Assembly: GCA_044220725.1 (NCBI GenBank)
Contig: JBGAQN010000003.1
Span: 1 to 61,729, forward strand
DNA: 61,729 bases
Reading direction: 5' to 3'
Origin: Phosphoribacter sp044220725
GTDB lineage: Bacteria > Actinomycetota > Actinomycetes > Actinomycetales > Dermatophilaceae
This document shows positions 34,433-43,200 of the stretch, in pieces. Made by a program: the position numbers and the translations under genes. Below the pieces are notes generated by a model, which made no database searches, was not told the DNA's origin, and worked only from the letters and a program-made list of their open reading frames with translations. Every line of letters begins with the position of its first letter. Position 1 is the first letter of the stretch.

Positions 34433-35170
34433 ATGACCACGAACCCCGTCAAGCCGCAGAAGCTGGAGCGCCCGGACGGCACTCCGCCGCGGGTCCTTGT
34501 CGTCGACGACGAGCACAACCTCACGGAACTGCTGTCGATGGCGCTGCGCTACGAGGGGTGGGAGGTCAAAGCAGCCGGCTCGGGGATGGCGGCCGTGCGC
34601 GCTGCGCGCGAGTTCGAACCCGACGCGGTCGCTCTGGACATGATGCTCCCGGACATGGACGGGCTTGAGGTGCTGCGCCGGATGCGAGAGCACAACGACC
34701 GCCTGCCGGTGCTCTTCCTCACCGCCCGTGACGCCGTCGAAGACCGGATTGCCGGCCTCACCGCCGGCGGCGACGACTATGTCACCAAGCCGTTCAGCCT
34801 GGAGGAGGTCGTCGCCCGGCTGCGCGCGCTCATGCGCCGCACGGTCCTCGTCGCCGCCGAGGAGGACGACTCCCGTCTGGTCGTCGGCGACCTCACGCTC
34901 GACGAAGACTCGCACGAGGTCACCCGCGCGGGCAGCCAGATCCAGCTCACCGCAACGGAGTTCGAGCTCCTGCGTTATCTCATGCGTAACCCGAAGCGGG
35001 TGCTCTCCAAGGCCCAGATCCTCGACCGGGTCTGGAACTACGACTTCGGCGGCCAGGCCAACGTCGTCGAGCTCTACATCTCCTACCTGCGCAAGAAGAT
35101 CGACGCCGGCCGCGAGCCGATGATCCACACGATGCGCGGAGTCGGTTACGTCCTCAAGCCGGCCACCTGA
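34433..35170 (+). CDS. OmpR/PhoB-family response regulator
   Basis: A 245-residue DNA-binding response regulator. The receiver has the acidic pair VVDDEHN, phospho-Asp in VALDMMLPDMDG, the Thr switch in LFLTARD and Lys in DDYVTKPF. The winged helix ends NVVELYISYLRKKIDAGREPMIHTMRGVGYVLKPAT. The start at 34433 (MTTNPVKPQ) follows a GAGAGA ribosome-binding site; a longer frame upstream is unlike the family. It overlaps the histidine kinase by one base (TGATG), so the pair is coupled. Confidence 0.92.
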   Translation: MTTNPVKPQKLERPDGTPPRVLVVDDEHNLTELLSMALRYEGWEVKAAGSGMAAVRAAREFEPDAVALDMMLPDMDGLEVLRRMREHNDRLPVLFLTARDAVEDRIAGLTAGGDDYVTKPFSLEEVVARLRALMRRTVLVAAEEDDSRLVVGDLTLDEDSHEVTRAGSQIQLTATEFELLRYLMRNPKRVLSKAQILDRVWNYDFGGQANVVELYISYLRKKIDAGREPMIHTMRGVGYVLKPAT

Positions 35171-36693
35171 TGGGCGACGGCCCAGGCCCCTTCGTCCCGC
35201 CTCCACCGGAGTCGTCGGCACGATGGTGGGTCCCCTCGACGTGGACGCTGCGCAGCAAGCTCGTGGCGTCGATGCTCGCGCTCTTTACCCTGATGACCCT
35301 CGTCATCGGCGCGGCCTCCGTACTCTCGCTGAACCGCTTCCTCACGACGCAGCTCGATGACCAATTGCGGGCCTCGCTCAACCGGATTCCGCCCGCGCTC
35401 GGGGGGACGGGCGCGACAACGCCCCGCGACGGCGACGGGGACTTCGGCCGCGGTCCTGGTGACGAGGGTTTCGTCGTCGTCGTCGTCAACGGCACGCCCT
35501 ACACCAGGCAACGAGACCAGATCACCACCGAGCAGATCGACCTCTTGATAAACGCCGGACTCGGCACCGCGCCGCGCAACCTCGACCTCGGCGGCGAGCT
35601 CGGCGACTATCGAGTGCTGGCCGGCACGTCCACCCGAAACAACGGCGCGATCGTCTATGTCGGCCTCCCGCAGGCCCGCCAGAGCGGCACCGTTACGAAT
35701 GCGTTCCGCACCGCGCTGGTTGCCTCGATCCTCGGCCTGCTCGCAGTCGGGATCGGTGGGGCCTGGTTGGTCAAGCGAAACCTGCGCCCGTTGACCCGGG
35801 TGGCCGAGACAGCAACCCGAGTCTCGCAACTGCATCTATCCTCCGGCCACGTCGCCCTCGCCGAGCGCGTCCCCGAAGCCGACACCGACCCGCGCACCGA
35901 GGTTGGCCGGGTGGGACTGGCCCTCAACGAGTTGCTCGACCACGTCGATGAGGCACTCAACGCCCGCCACGAGAGTGAGCAGCGGGTGCGCCAGTTCGTC
36001 GCCGACGCCTCGCACGAGCTGCGCACGCCGTTGGCGTCGATCCGCGGGTATGCCGAGTTGACCCGCCGAGAGCGCGAGCCGGTCCCGGTCGGGGTCGTGC
36101 ACGCCATCGGCAGGGTGGAGTCGGAGGCGCGGCGGATGTCGACGCTCGTCGATGACCTCCTGCTCTTGGCCCGCCTCGATGCAGGCCGACCGTTGGAGCA
36201 AGGCGAGGTCGATCTCAGCGAGATCGTCGTCAACGCGGTCAGCGATGCCCACGCCGCCTCCCCGCAACACATCTGGCGGCTCGAACTGCCGGACGAGCCC
36301 GTCCTCGTCCGCGGCGACAGTGCCCGCCTGCACCAAATCGTCGCGAACTTGCTGGGTAACGCTCGGGTGCACACCCTTCCGGGCACCACTGTGCTGACCA
36401 GCCTCAACCGGGAGCCGGGTCTGGTGCGATTGAGCGTCCGCGACGACGGACCAGGTGTCCCCGCTGATCAGCAGGCCAAGGTCTTCCAACGGTTCGCCCG
36501 AGGCGATTCGGCGCGCAGCCGCACCGGCGGCAGCACGGGGCTTGGCTTGTCGATCGTCGCCGCCGTTGCGGGGGCGCACGGCGGCTCGGTGGAGTTGACC
36601 AGCCGTCCCGGCGACACGACCTTCTCGGTTTTGCTGCCAGCCCCCGACGACGCTTCGTCGACGCCCCAGTGGGCCGCCCGGGTCAGCACCTGA
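35170..36693 (+). CDS. Two-component sensor histidine kinase
   Basis: A 507-residue membrane kinase, partner of the preceding regulator. An N-terminal helix lies at about residues 32-55, then an extracytoplasmic sensor of about 120 residues with an acidic, Asp-rich loop, a second helix near 180-200 and a HAMP domain. The HisKA box is FVADASHELRTPLASIRGYAELTRRE with the phospho-His, followed by HATPase boxes N (LLGNAR), G1 (DDGPGVP), F and G2 (GSTGLGLSIV). The stimulus is unknown. It ends 16 bases before the convergent tRNA-Ser. Confidence 0.93.
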   Translation: MGDGPGPFVPPPPESSARWWVPSTWTLRSKLVASMLALFTLMTLVIGAASVLSLNRFLTTQLDDQLRASLNRIPPALGGTGATTPRDGDGDFGRGPGDEGFVVVVVNGTPYTRQRDQITTEQIDLLINAGLGTAPRNLDLGGELGDYRVLAGTSTRNNGAIVYVGLPQARQSGTVTNAFRTALVASILGLLAVGIGGAWLVKRNLRPLTRVAETATRVSQLHLSSGHVALAERVPEADTDPRTEVGRVGLALNELLDHVDEALNARHESEQRVRQFVADASHELRTPLASIRGYAELTRREREPVPVGVVHAIGRVESEARRMSTLVDDLLLLARLDAGRPLEQGEVDLSEIVVNAVSDAHAASPQHIWRLELPDEPVLVRGDSARLHQIVANLLGNARVHTLPGTTVLTSLNREPGLVRLSVRDDGPGVPADQQAKVFQRFARGDSARSRTGGSTGLGLSIVAAVAGAHGGSVELTSRPGDTTFSVLLPAPDDASSTPQWAARVST

Positions 36694-36709
36694 CGACCGG
36701 GCCAGCGAG

Positions 36710-36796
36710 CGGAGGCGGCGGGATTTGAACCCGCGAGGGAGGTTAATCCCAACCCACTTAGCAGGCGGGCGCACTAGGCCACTATGCGACGCCTCC
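36710..36796 (-). tRNA. tRNA-Ser (anticodon GCU)
   Basis: An 87-base class II tRNA with a long variable arm. The acceptor stem GGAGGCG pairs with CGCCTCC, the anticodon loop CTGCTAA gives GCU, the T-loop is GGTTCAAATCC, and the discriminator is G. A GCTCCCG/CGGGAGC hairpin lies just upstream of it (36799-36818). Confidence 0.95.
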
Positions 36797-37011
36797 GTGC
36801 TCCCGAAGCAACGGGAGCCGTCACAGGCTACCCAAGAGGGCCGGTGTCGACCAACTGCGGGTTATGAGACCCGCGTCGTGGTCAACCTGGCCCGGGCGTC
36901 GGGCGTCAATCGTCGGGTCAGTTCACCCCCGAGGCGGCACACTAGATGCGGCACAATAGATCACGCCGCACGGCATATTCCGTGCAGCGCAAACCAACCG
37001 CGAGGGGCGCG

Positions 37012-38589
37012 ATGAGTCACGAGGGACGGCACGACGCCAGGCACGACATGCCGGTCGGCGACCGCTCGAGGCGCCGAGTCCTCGCCCAGCGCGCAACCCG
37101 CCGGTCCGCAGCACTTACGTTTGCGACCACCGTCGTTCCGGGCCTCGGCCTGCTGCGCACTCGATATCGGCGTTTGGGCGCCCTTTTCCTGGCGTTGCTC
37201 GTCCTGGGGACCATCGCAGTTGCCGCTGTCGTCCTCTGGTATGGCCCGACGCGGGCGGCCTTGGCGGTTGCGGTGCGCCCGAACGTCCTCCTCGCCGCAG
37301 CGGTTGTCGTCGCGCTGGGCGGCCTGGTCTGGGTGTGGACCATCGTGCTCACGCACCGAGGCACCGCAGGCCCACCCATCGGACGCAGCCAACGGGGTCT
37401 GCTGCGGCTGTGGACGGCACTTCTGTGTCTTGCCGTCGTCGCGCCGTTAGGCACGACCGTGCGCTATTCCCTCATCCAGCGCGACGTCCTCGGCACACTC
37501 TTCGCTGCGGGGTTGGACGCCCAAACCGACGTGGCGAACGAAGGCAGCGACAACGCCACACCCCTTGCCCGCCCAGGGTCCGGAGCCGACCCGTGGGAGG
37601 GCGTGCCGCGGGTCAACATGTTGCTCATCGGCTCTGACGCTGGCGACGACCGCATCGGCACTCGCACTGACTCGATGATCATCGCGAGCATCGAGCCCAG
37701 CACCGGCAACACCCTGATGTTCAGCCTCCCCCGGAACCTGCAGAACGTGCCCTTCCCCAAGTCCAATCCGCTCTACAAGCTCTATCCCAAGGGTTACAGC
37801 TGCGGGACGGAATGCCTGCTCAACGCCGTCTGGGCCGAAGCGGAGGCCCACAAGGATCTCTTTAAGGGCTACCGAAACCCCGGCTTGGCAACCATTCGCG
37901 GGGTCATCGAGGAGATCACCGGCCTCCGGATGGACTACACGACGGTCGTCGACCTCAAGGGCTTCGAGGAGCTTGTCAACGCCATGGGTGGGGTGGTCGT
38001 CACGGTTGCCCAGGACTTGCCGATCGGCGGGAAGGTCTCGGCCAGCGGCAATCTTGTCGGGGTGACCGGATGGATCCGCAAGGGCACCCAGCGGCTCGAT
38101 GGTTTCAACGCCCTCTGGTTTGCCCGCTCCCGCATTCTCAGCGACGACTACGACCGGATGCGTCGGCAACGGTGCCTGGTCGGCAAGATCCTCGACCAGG
38201 CCAATCCGGCGCTCATGCTCCAGCAGTATCCCGAGCTCGCCCGGGTGGCCAAGGACAACATCTACACCGACGTCAATGCCGCGGACCTGCCCGCGTGGCT
38301 CGAGCTGGTGCAACGCGTCAAGGGCGCGACGATCCAGTCCCTGACCTTCACCGCGCTGAACATCGACCCGTCTCGCCCAAGCTTCACCGAGATGCGCTGG
38401 ATGATCTATTCGTCCATCTATCCGGACCTGGCGCCGCCCACGCCGACCGCGACCTCGAGCAAGACCACCAAGCCCACGCCGACCCGCCCGGGAACGTCGA
38501 CTCGCACGGGTACGTCGACAAAGTCGACGACCACGACGTCGACCCGCCCGACCACGGACGTCCTCGTCGACCTCAAGGACGCCTGTTAG
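37012..38589 (+). CDS. LytR-CpsA-Psr (LCP) family cell-wall glycopolymer ligase
   Basis: A 525-residue membrane protein. After a basic cytoplasmic N terminus come about three to four hydrophobic helices (roughly residues 40-170) and the extracytoplasmic LCP domain: VNMLLIGSDAGDDRIGTRTDSMIIASI, the phospholipid-binding arginines in FSLPRNLQNVPFP, then GLRMDYTTVVDLKGFEELVNAMGGV and the WFARSR motif. It ends in a Thr/Ser/Pro-rich tail. LCP enzymes transfer lipid-linked teichoic acid or arabinogalactan precursors to peptidoglycan. The start at 37012 has a GAGGGG ribosome-binding site. The first membrane part is longer than in minimal LCP proteins. Confidence 0.88.
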   Translation: MSHEGRHDARHDMPVGDRSRRRVLAQRATRRSAALTFATTVVPGLGLLRTRYRRLGALFLALLVLGTIAVAAVVLWYGPTRAALAVAVRPNVLLAAAVVVALGGLVWVWTIVLTHRGTAGPPIGRSQRGLLRLWTALLCLAVVAPLGTTVRYSLIQRDVLGTLFAAGLDAQTDVANEGSDNATPLARPGSGADPWEGVPRVNMLLIGSDAGDDRIGTRTDSMIIASIEPSTGNTLMFSLPRNLQNVPFPKSNPLYKLYPKGYSCGTECLLNAVWAEAEAHKDLFKGYRNPGLATIRGVIEEITGLRMDYTTVVDLKGFEELVNAMGGVVVTVAQDLPIGGKVSASGNLVGVTGWIRKGTQRLDGFNALWFARSRILSDDYDRMRRQRCLVGKILDQANPALMLQQYPELARVAKDNIYTDVNAADLPAWLELVQRVKGATIQSLTFTALNIDPSRPSFTEMRWMIYSSIYPDLAPPTPTATSSKTTKPTPTRPGTSTRTGTSTKSTTTTSTRPTTDVLVDLKDAC

Positions 38590-38595
38590 GCCGGC

Positions 38596-39012
38596 TCAAC
38601 CGACGACTGTGTATGCCGCGACCGACCCCTTCACCGGCGAGGTGCCGCGGGCAATGCTCACCTTGCACACCGACCCTGCCGGGATGTCGTTGAGGTTGAC
38701 CGTCTCGGTGCTCGTGGCACCGGACCCCGCGGCATACCAGGGGCCGAGCAGCGGATAGCTCTCGTGGGAGTCGGCAGCCCCGGCGAACCGCCCGCCGAAC
38801 CAACACCGGTTCTCCAGGAAGAAGTCGTAAGGCACCACCGGGTAGACCCCGTAGAGGGTCACCTGCACCTGGACCGGCATACCGGCTGTCGCGGTGCCGA
38901 GCAGCTGGGTTGTGCCGTTGACCGGGGGCGCGGCGTATGCCGCCCCGCCAGTCCCGGCGACCAACGCCGCCGACGTGAGAAGAGCTGCACCGGCATACCG
39001 GAATCGACGCAT
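38596..39012 (-). CDS. Small secreted protein
   Basis: A 138-residue exported protein with a clear signal peptide (MRRFRYAGAALLTSAALVAGTGGAAYA, cleavage near residue 27) and a mature beta-rich domain with two cysteines (NRCWFGG and GSVCKV) that probably form a disulfide. No family is recognised. AAAGGA precedes the ATG. It follows the pseudo-SGNH gene by 49 bases on the same strand and is likely in the same operon. Confidence 0.75.
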   Translation of the reverse strand: MRRFRYAGAALLTSAALVAGTGGAAYAAPPVNGTTQLLGTATAGMPVQVQVTLYGVYPVVPYDFFLENRCWFGGRFAGAADSHESYPLLGPWYAAGSGATSTETVNLNDIPAGSVCKVSIARGTSPVKGSVAAYTVVG

Positions 39013-39061
39013 GGGAGTATTCCTTTCGCAAGCCGACAGGTCCACGGGGGCCGGTCGGAGG

Positions 39062-40261
39062 TCACTGGCAGTAGTCGGTCTTGGACGGCTCGCCGTAGCC
39101 GAGCTTCCACTTGAGGGGCGTCGTGCCGGGGTCGATGGTGTCCGCCTCCCAGATCGCGTCGGCGATGCACTGATGCCCGTCAGCGTTGGGGTAGACGCCC
39201 ATGCCCTTGGTCGTCTGGCTCCACTCGATGAGGACGCCGGGCGTGGCGGGCAGCAGGTAGTTGGGCTTGGCGGTGCCGTCCGAGCCTTCGACGAACCACG
39301 TCGACGAGCACCCGAAGTTGACCTCGGGCGAGTCGTGCTGGTGGACCGCACCGGACTCCTCGGGGTGTTCGACCTTGGTCTTGATCGCCACCTTCATCGT
39401 CATGCAGTGGTCCTCGAACTTCGGGTTGACGTCGACGAAGACGTAGCGCCAGCCGTTCGGCCCGGCCTGGTAGGGAGCGAGGGACGCCTTGATCGTGGCG
39501 TTGAGCTTGGTGAAGGCGCTGTCGATGGCAGCCAGGGCCGCCGGCAGCTGCGCCCATCGCGCCGAGCAGGTGATCGCCGTGTCGATGAGGGGCACGCACA
39601 GTTGCACGATCTCGTCGACGACGTCCCCCGCCCGCGGGTAGGGGTTCGGATAGCCGGTGACCGCGACGACCAGACCCGGCCGTTGCGAGGCCATGATCTT
39701 GTCCTGGCTGAGGATCGTCGTGTAGGTGTTCGTGAGGTTGGTCCAGATCGTCGTGTTCGCCTGCACCTGTTGGGCGCAGGTCATCGCGCCAGCGAAGTCG
39801 TGGTCCTTGACCTTGTCGAAGCAACTCTTGATGAGGTTGACAACCGTCGCGTTCTGCTCGCCGAGGGTGATCGTGTGCAGGTCCGGGCGCATGGTGTAGG
39901 CCGACGCCGCGAGCCCACCGGACAGGTAGCCCGACGAGGTCGTCCCGTTCTTGCCCTGGTTGTAGAGGCACCACCCCGGGGCGACGAGATGGTCGGCCAG
40001 GAGCTGCTCCGGGAACCGGGAGGCGTTGTCGTTCAACGCATTTCCAGCCACGTAGTCGTCGCCGCTCGCCACGTAGATCCGACAGCCTGCCGCCGCCTGC
40101 GCGGCGGGGGTGCCCGAGAGCACCCCCGCACACGCGAGGGGGAGGATCATCGCGACCGCCGCGCGGACGGCATACCGGCGGGCGGTAAGCCGCCCACCCA
40201 CCGTGCGCCGCCCACTCACCGCGCGCATCTGGCTCACCTTCTGCTGCACGCGCCGCTTCAC
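39062..40261 (-). CDS. Secreted SGNH/GDSL-hydrolase-fold protein with substituted catalytic residues
   Basis: A 399-residue secreted protein with a signal peptide ending about residue 57 (PAAQAAAG). The fold order is that of SGNH esterases, but the key blocks are altered: GDS is GDD (residues 67-69), the GxND block appears as LGEQNATVV, and the usual HPN-x-x-GH is YPNADGH. The nucleophile Ser, the oxyanion Asn and the catalytic His are therefore all replaced, so hydrolase activity is doubtful and a binding role is possible. The GTG start overlaps the stop codon of the DUF11 gene by four bases (GTGA), so the two are translationally coupled. Confidence 0.75.
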   Translation of the reverse strand: MKRRVQQKVSQMRAVSGRRTVGGRLTARRYAVRAAVAMILPLACAGVLSGTPAAQAAAGCRIYVASGDDYVAGNALNDNASRFPEQLLADHLVAPGWCLYNQGKNGTTSSGYLSGGLAASAYTMRPDLHTITLGEQNATVVNLIKSCFDKVKDHDFAGAMTCAQQVQANTTIWTNLTNTYTTILSQDKIMASQRPGLVVAVTGYPNPYPRAGDVVDEIVQLCVPLIDTAITCSARWAQLPAALAAIDSAFTKLNATIKASLAPYQAGPNGWRYVFVDVNPKFEDHCMTMKVAIKTKVEHPEESGAVHQHDSPEVNFGCSSTWFVEGSDGTAKPNYLLPATPGVLIEWSQTTKGMGVYPNADGHQCIADAIWEADTIDPGTTPLKWKLGYGEPSKTDYCQ

Positions 40262-43200
40262 GGAGCCACCACGTCGATCCGCAGGTGGCCGACGTTGTTG
40301 GCATTGGTGTCCTCGACGATCTGGTTGCCCGGGTCGACGGCCACGTCGATGTCGACATAGGAAGGAGTCGTTGCGGTGTCGACATCGACCACGAGGGTGA
40401 TCAACGTGCCCTGACCGGGGTTGAGCCCGCTCGCAGACCCCACACACAGAACCTCGGGGTTGGCCAGGCTCTGACCGGGGCCTGGGCCGAACGCCAGGTT
40501 GGCCGAACAGATGAACCCGTTGGTGCCGGCGCCAGACACGAACGCTGAGTCGTTGGACGTCGTATCGAGGTTGATCGCCACGACGATCTCGTTCGGGTCC
40601 GGGTCATTGGCCGTCGACAGATCGCCGATGTTGGTCACGGCGAACTCGTAGGTGACCTGACCACCGTCGACACCGGGGTTGGGGTCGGCGCTGATCTGAC
40701 CCATGACCAGGTCGATGCAGCTCGTGCACTGGGTGCTGGTCACCGTGGTCGTCTCCGACGCGGTGTTGTCGGTCTCGTCGGTCTCGACGATGGCGTTCGT
40801 CGGATCGGCGGTCACCGTCACCTCTAGCGCCGGAGGGGTGGTTCCGGTCGTCAGCAGGGTGATCGACAGGGTCGTCGCCTCGCCGCCGTCGAGGTCTCCG
40901 GTGCAGGTGACAATGGAGTCGCCGGCACTAGCCACGCAGACGAAGCCTGCTGAGCCGACCGTCGAGCCGAGGGTGACACCGACCGTGGGAACAGCGACCC
41001 GGATGACGACTTCGTGACCGTCGGCCGCGAGCGCGTCCTGGGTGCCGCCGTTGGTGACGACAACCGTGTAGGTGACGGCGTCGCCTTGCTCGGCCGGGTC
41101 GGGCAGATCGGTGATGTCCCCGACGACGAGGTTGATCGAGGGCCCACCCGCGCTGACCGTCACCGAGTCGCTGTTGTTGGCGAGGCTGGTCTCCGGACCG
41201 CAGGTGCTCGAGTCGCACGGGGCGACCGCGGCGTCGGCGTCCACGGTGCCGCTGACGGCAGCCGTGTTGGTGAACGCCGAGGTGGCGGTGGTGTTGGCCC
41301 GCACCTGGATGGTGAAGGTCTCCTGGGCGCCCACAGCCAATGCGAGCGGGGTGCAGGTCACTGTCCCCGACGACTCGGTGCAGGTGCCACCGTTGTTGCC
41401 GCTGGCTGCGACGAAGTCCACCGCGCTGGGCAGGGAGTCCTCCACGGTCCAGCCCGCCGCCGCCGGCGCATCGCCGATGTTGGCAACCGTGATGTCATAG
41501 GCGAAGGCCTGGCCGATCGTCGCCGAGCCGACTGACGCCGACTTGTGGACGGAGATGTTCGGCCGGAAGACGTCGACGACGCTGGACTTGGTGGCGCAGT
41601 TGTTGGCCTCGTCGGACTCGACGATGGTGTTCGCCGGGTCGACACAGGCTTCGTTATCCAGCGTGCCGCCGTCAGCCGTGACGAACGCCGAGACCGTGAT
41701 GGTCACCGTGGCCGTGTCGCTTCCGGTCGCGCCCAGGTCACCGACACACCGGACCACGTTGACCGGGTTCTCGAAGACCTGGCAGGTGAAGTTGGCCGGC
41801 GTGGCGGTGACACCGAGGACGATGAGGCCGGTCGGCAAGGCGTCCTCGACGAGCACGTCATTGACCGCCGCACCGTTGTTGGTCACGGTGATCGTGTAAT
41901 CCTCGGTGCTGTTCTGATGGGCCGTCGTCGGACCTTCCTTGGTGAGGGAGACGTCGAATGGAGAGACCACCAAGGACGTGTCGACGGCGTAGTTGTTGGT
42001 CTCGTTCGACTCGGCGATGGTGTTGGCCGGGTCGACAAAGGCCTGGTTGGTGATGACCAGCCCGTGCTGCTGCGGCGGCATCACCGAGATGAGGATGACC
42101 CGCTCGGTCGGCACGCCGGAGATGAGGTCGAGGCTGCCGTCGAGGGTTCCCCCAATGCAGGTGACCACGCCGTCGCTGGCCGAGCAGGCGAAACTGCCGG
42201 CGCCGCCGGCCTGGTCGACGGCCGAGAGCAAGGTCGCGCCGGCCGGGAGGATGTCCCGGACGGTGACCTGGAAGGCCGGATCGGTGCCGTGGTTGGTGAC
42301 GGTCACGGCATACGTGATGGGGGTGTTCATGTCGACCGAGTTGCCCAGGGTCGGGCACGGTCCGCCGTCACACTTCGTCACGGACAAGTCGATGAAGCCC
42401 GCACCGACGGTCACCACGGTGGACGCCGAGGCCGCGTTGTCGGTCTCGTCACCTTCGGGGATGGTGTTGTCCGGGTCGACGTATGCCGTGTTCGTCACGA
42501 TCATCGGTCGGTTGGGCGCGAAGGCCGTGATGACGATCGTCCGGGTCGCCGGTGCGCCGGGCAGCGTGGTCACCGTGCCGCTGAGGGTGGCACCGGAACA
42601 CGTGACGACCTGGCCGTTGACCGAGCAGGTGAACTGGGTGGCTCCCGGTGCCTGGTCGTCGGCCGAGATGAAGCTCGTGCCGGCTGGCAGGGTGTCACGC
42701 ACGGAGACGCCGAACGCCGGGTCGGTGCCCTCGTTGGTGACCGTGAGGACGTAGGTGATGACGCTGCTCGTTGCCACGCTCGCCGTGGACGTCTTGTCGA
42801 TGGTCAGCTGGTGGAAGGAGTTGGCGCCACCGCCGCCGGCAGTCGTGACCGTGGTGCTGGCCTGTGCCTCGTTGTCGAACTCGTTGCCCTCGGGGACGAG
42901 GTTGTCCGGGTCGACCTTGGCGACGTTGGTGTAGGTGCCGGGGGTGCCCGGAGCGTAGACCGTGATGAGGATCTGTCGGGTCAGCGGGATGTTGCCGACG
43001 CCGCCAGTGTCGGGGATGGCGTTGACCGTGCCGGAGAGGTCACCACCGATGCAGGTGATCACTCCGCCAGAGGCTGCGCCGTCATGGGTGCAGAAGAAGG
43101 CATCCGTCGTCCCGGGCCCGGGGTCGGTGTCGGCGGCCGCGATGAACCGCGCGCCCGAAGGCAGGAAGTCCTTGACGACGATGTTGCTCACCGGGTCGGT

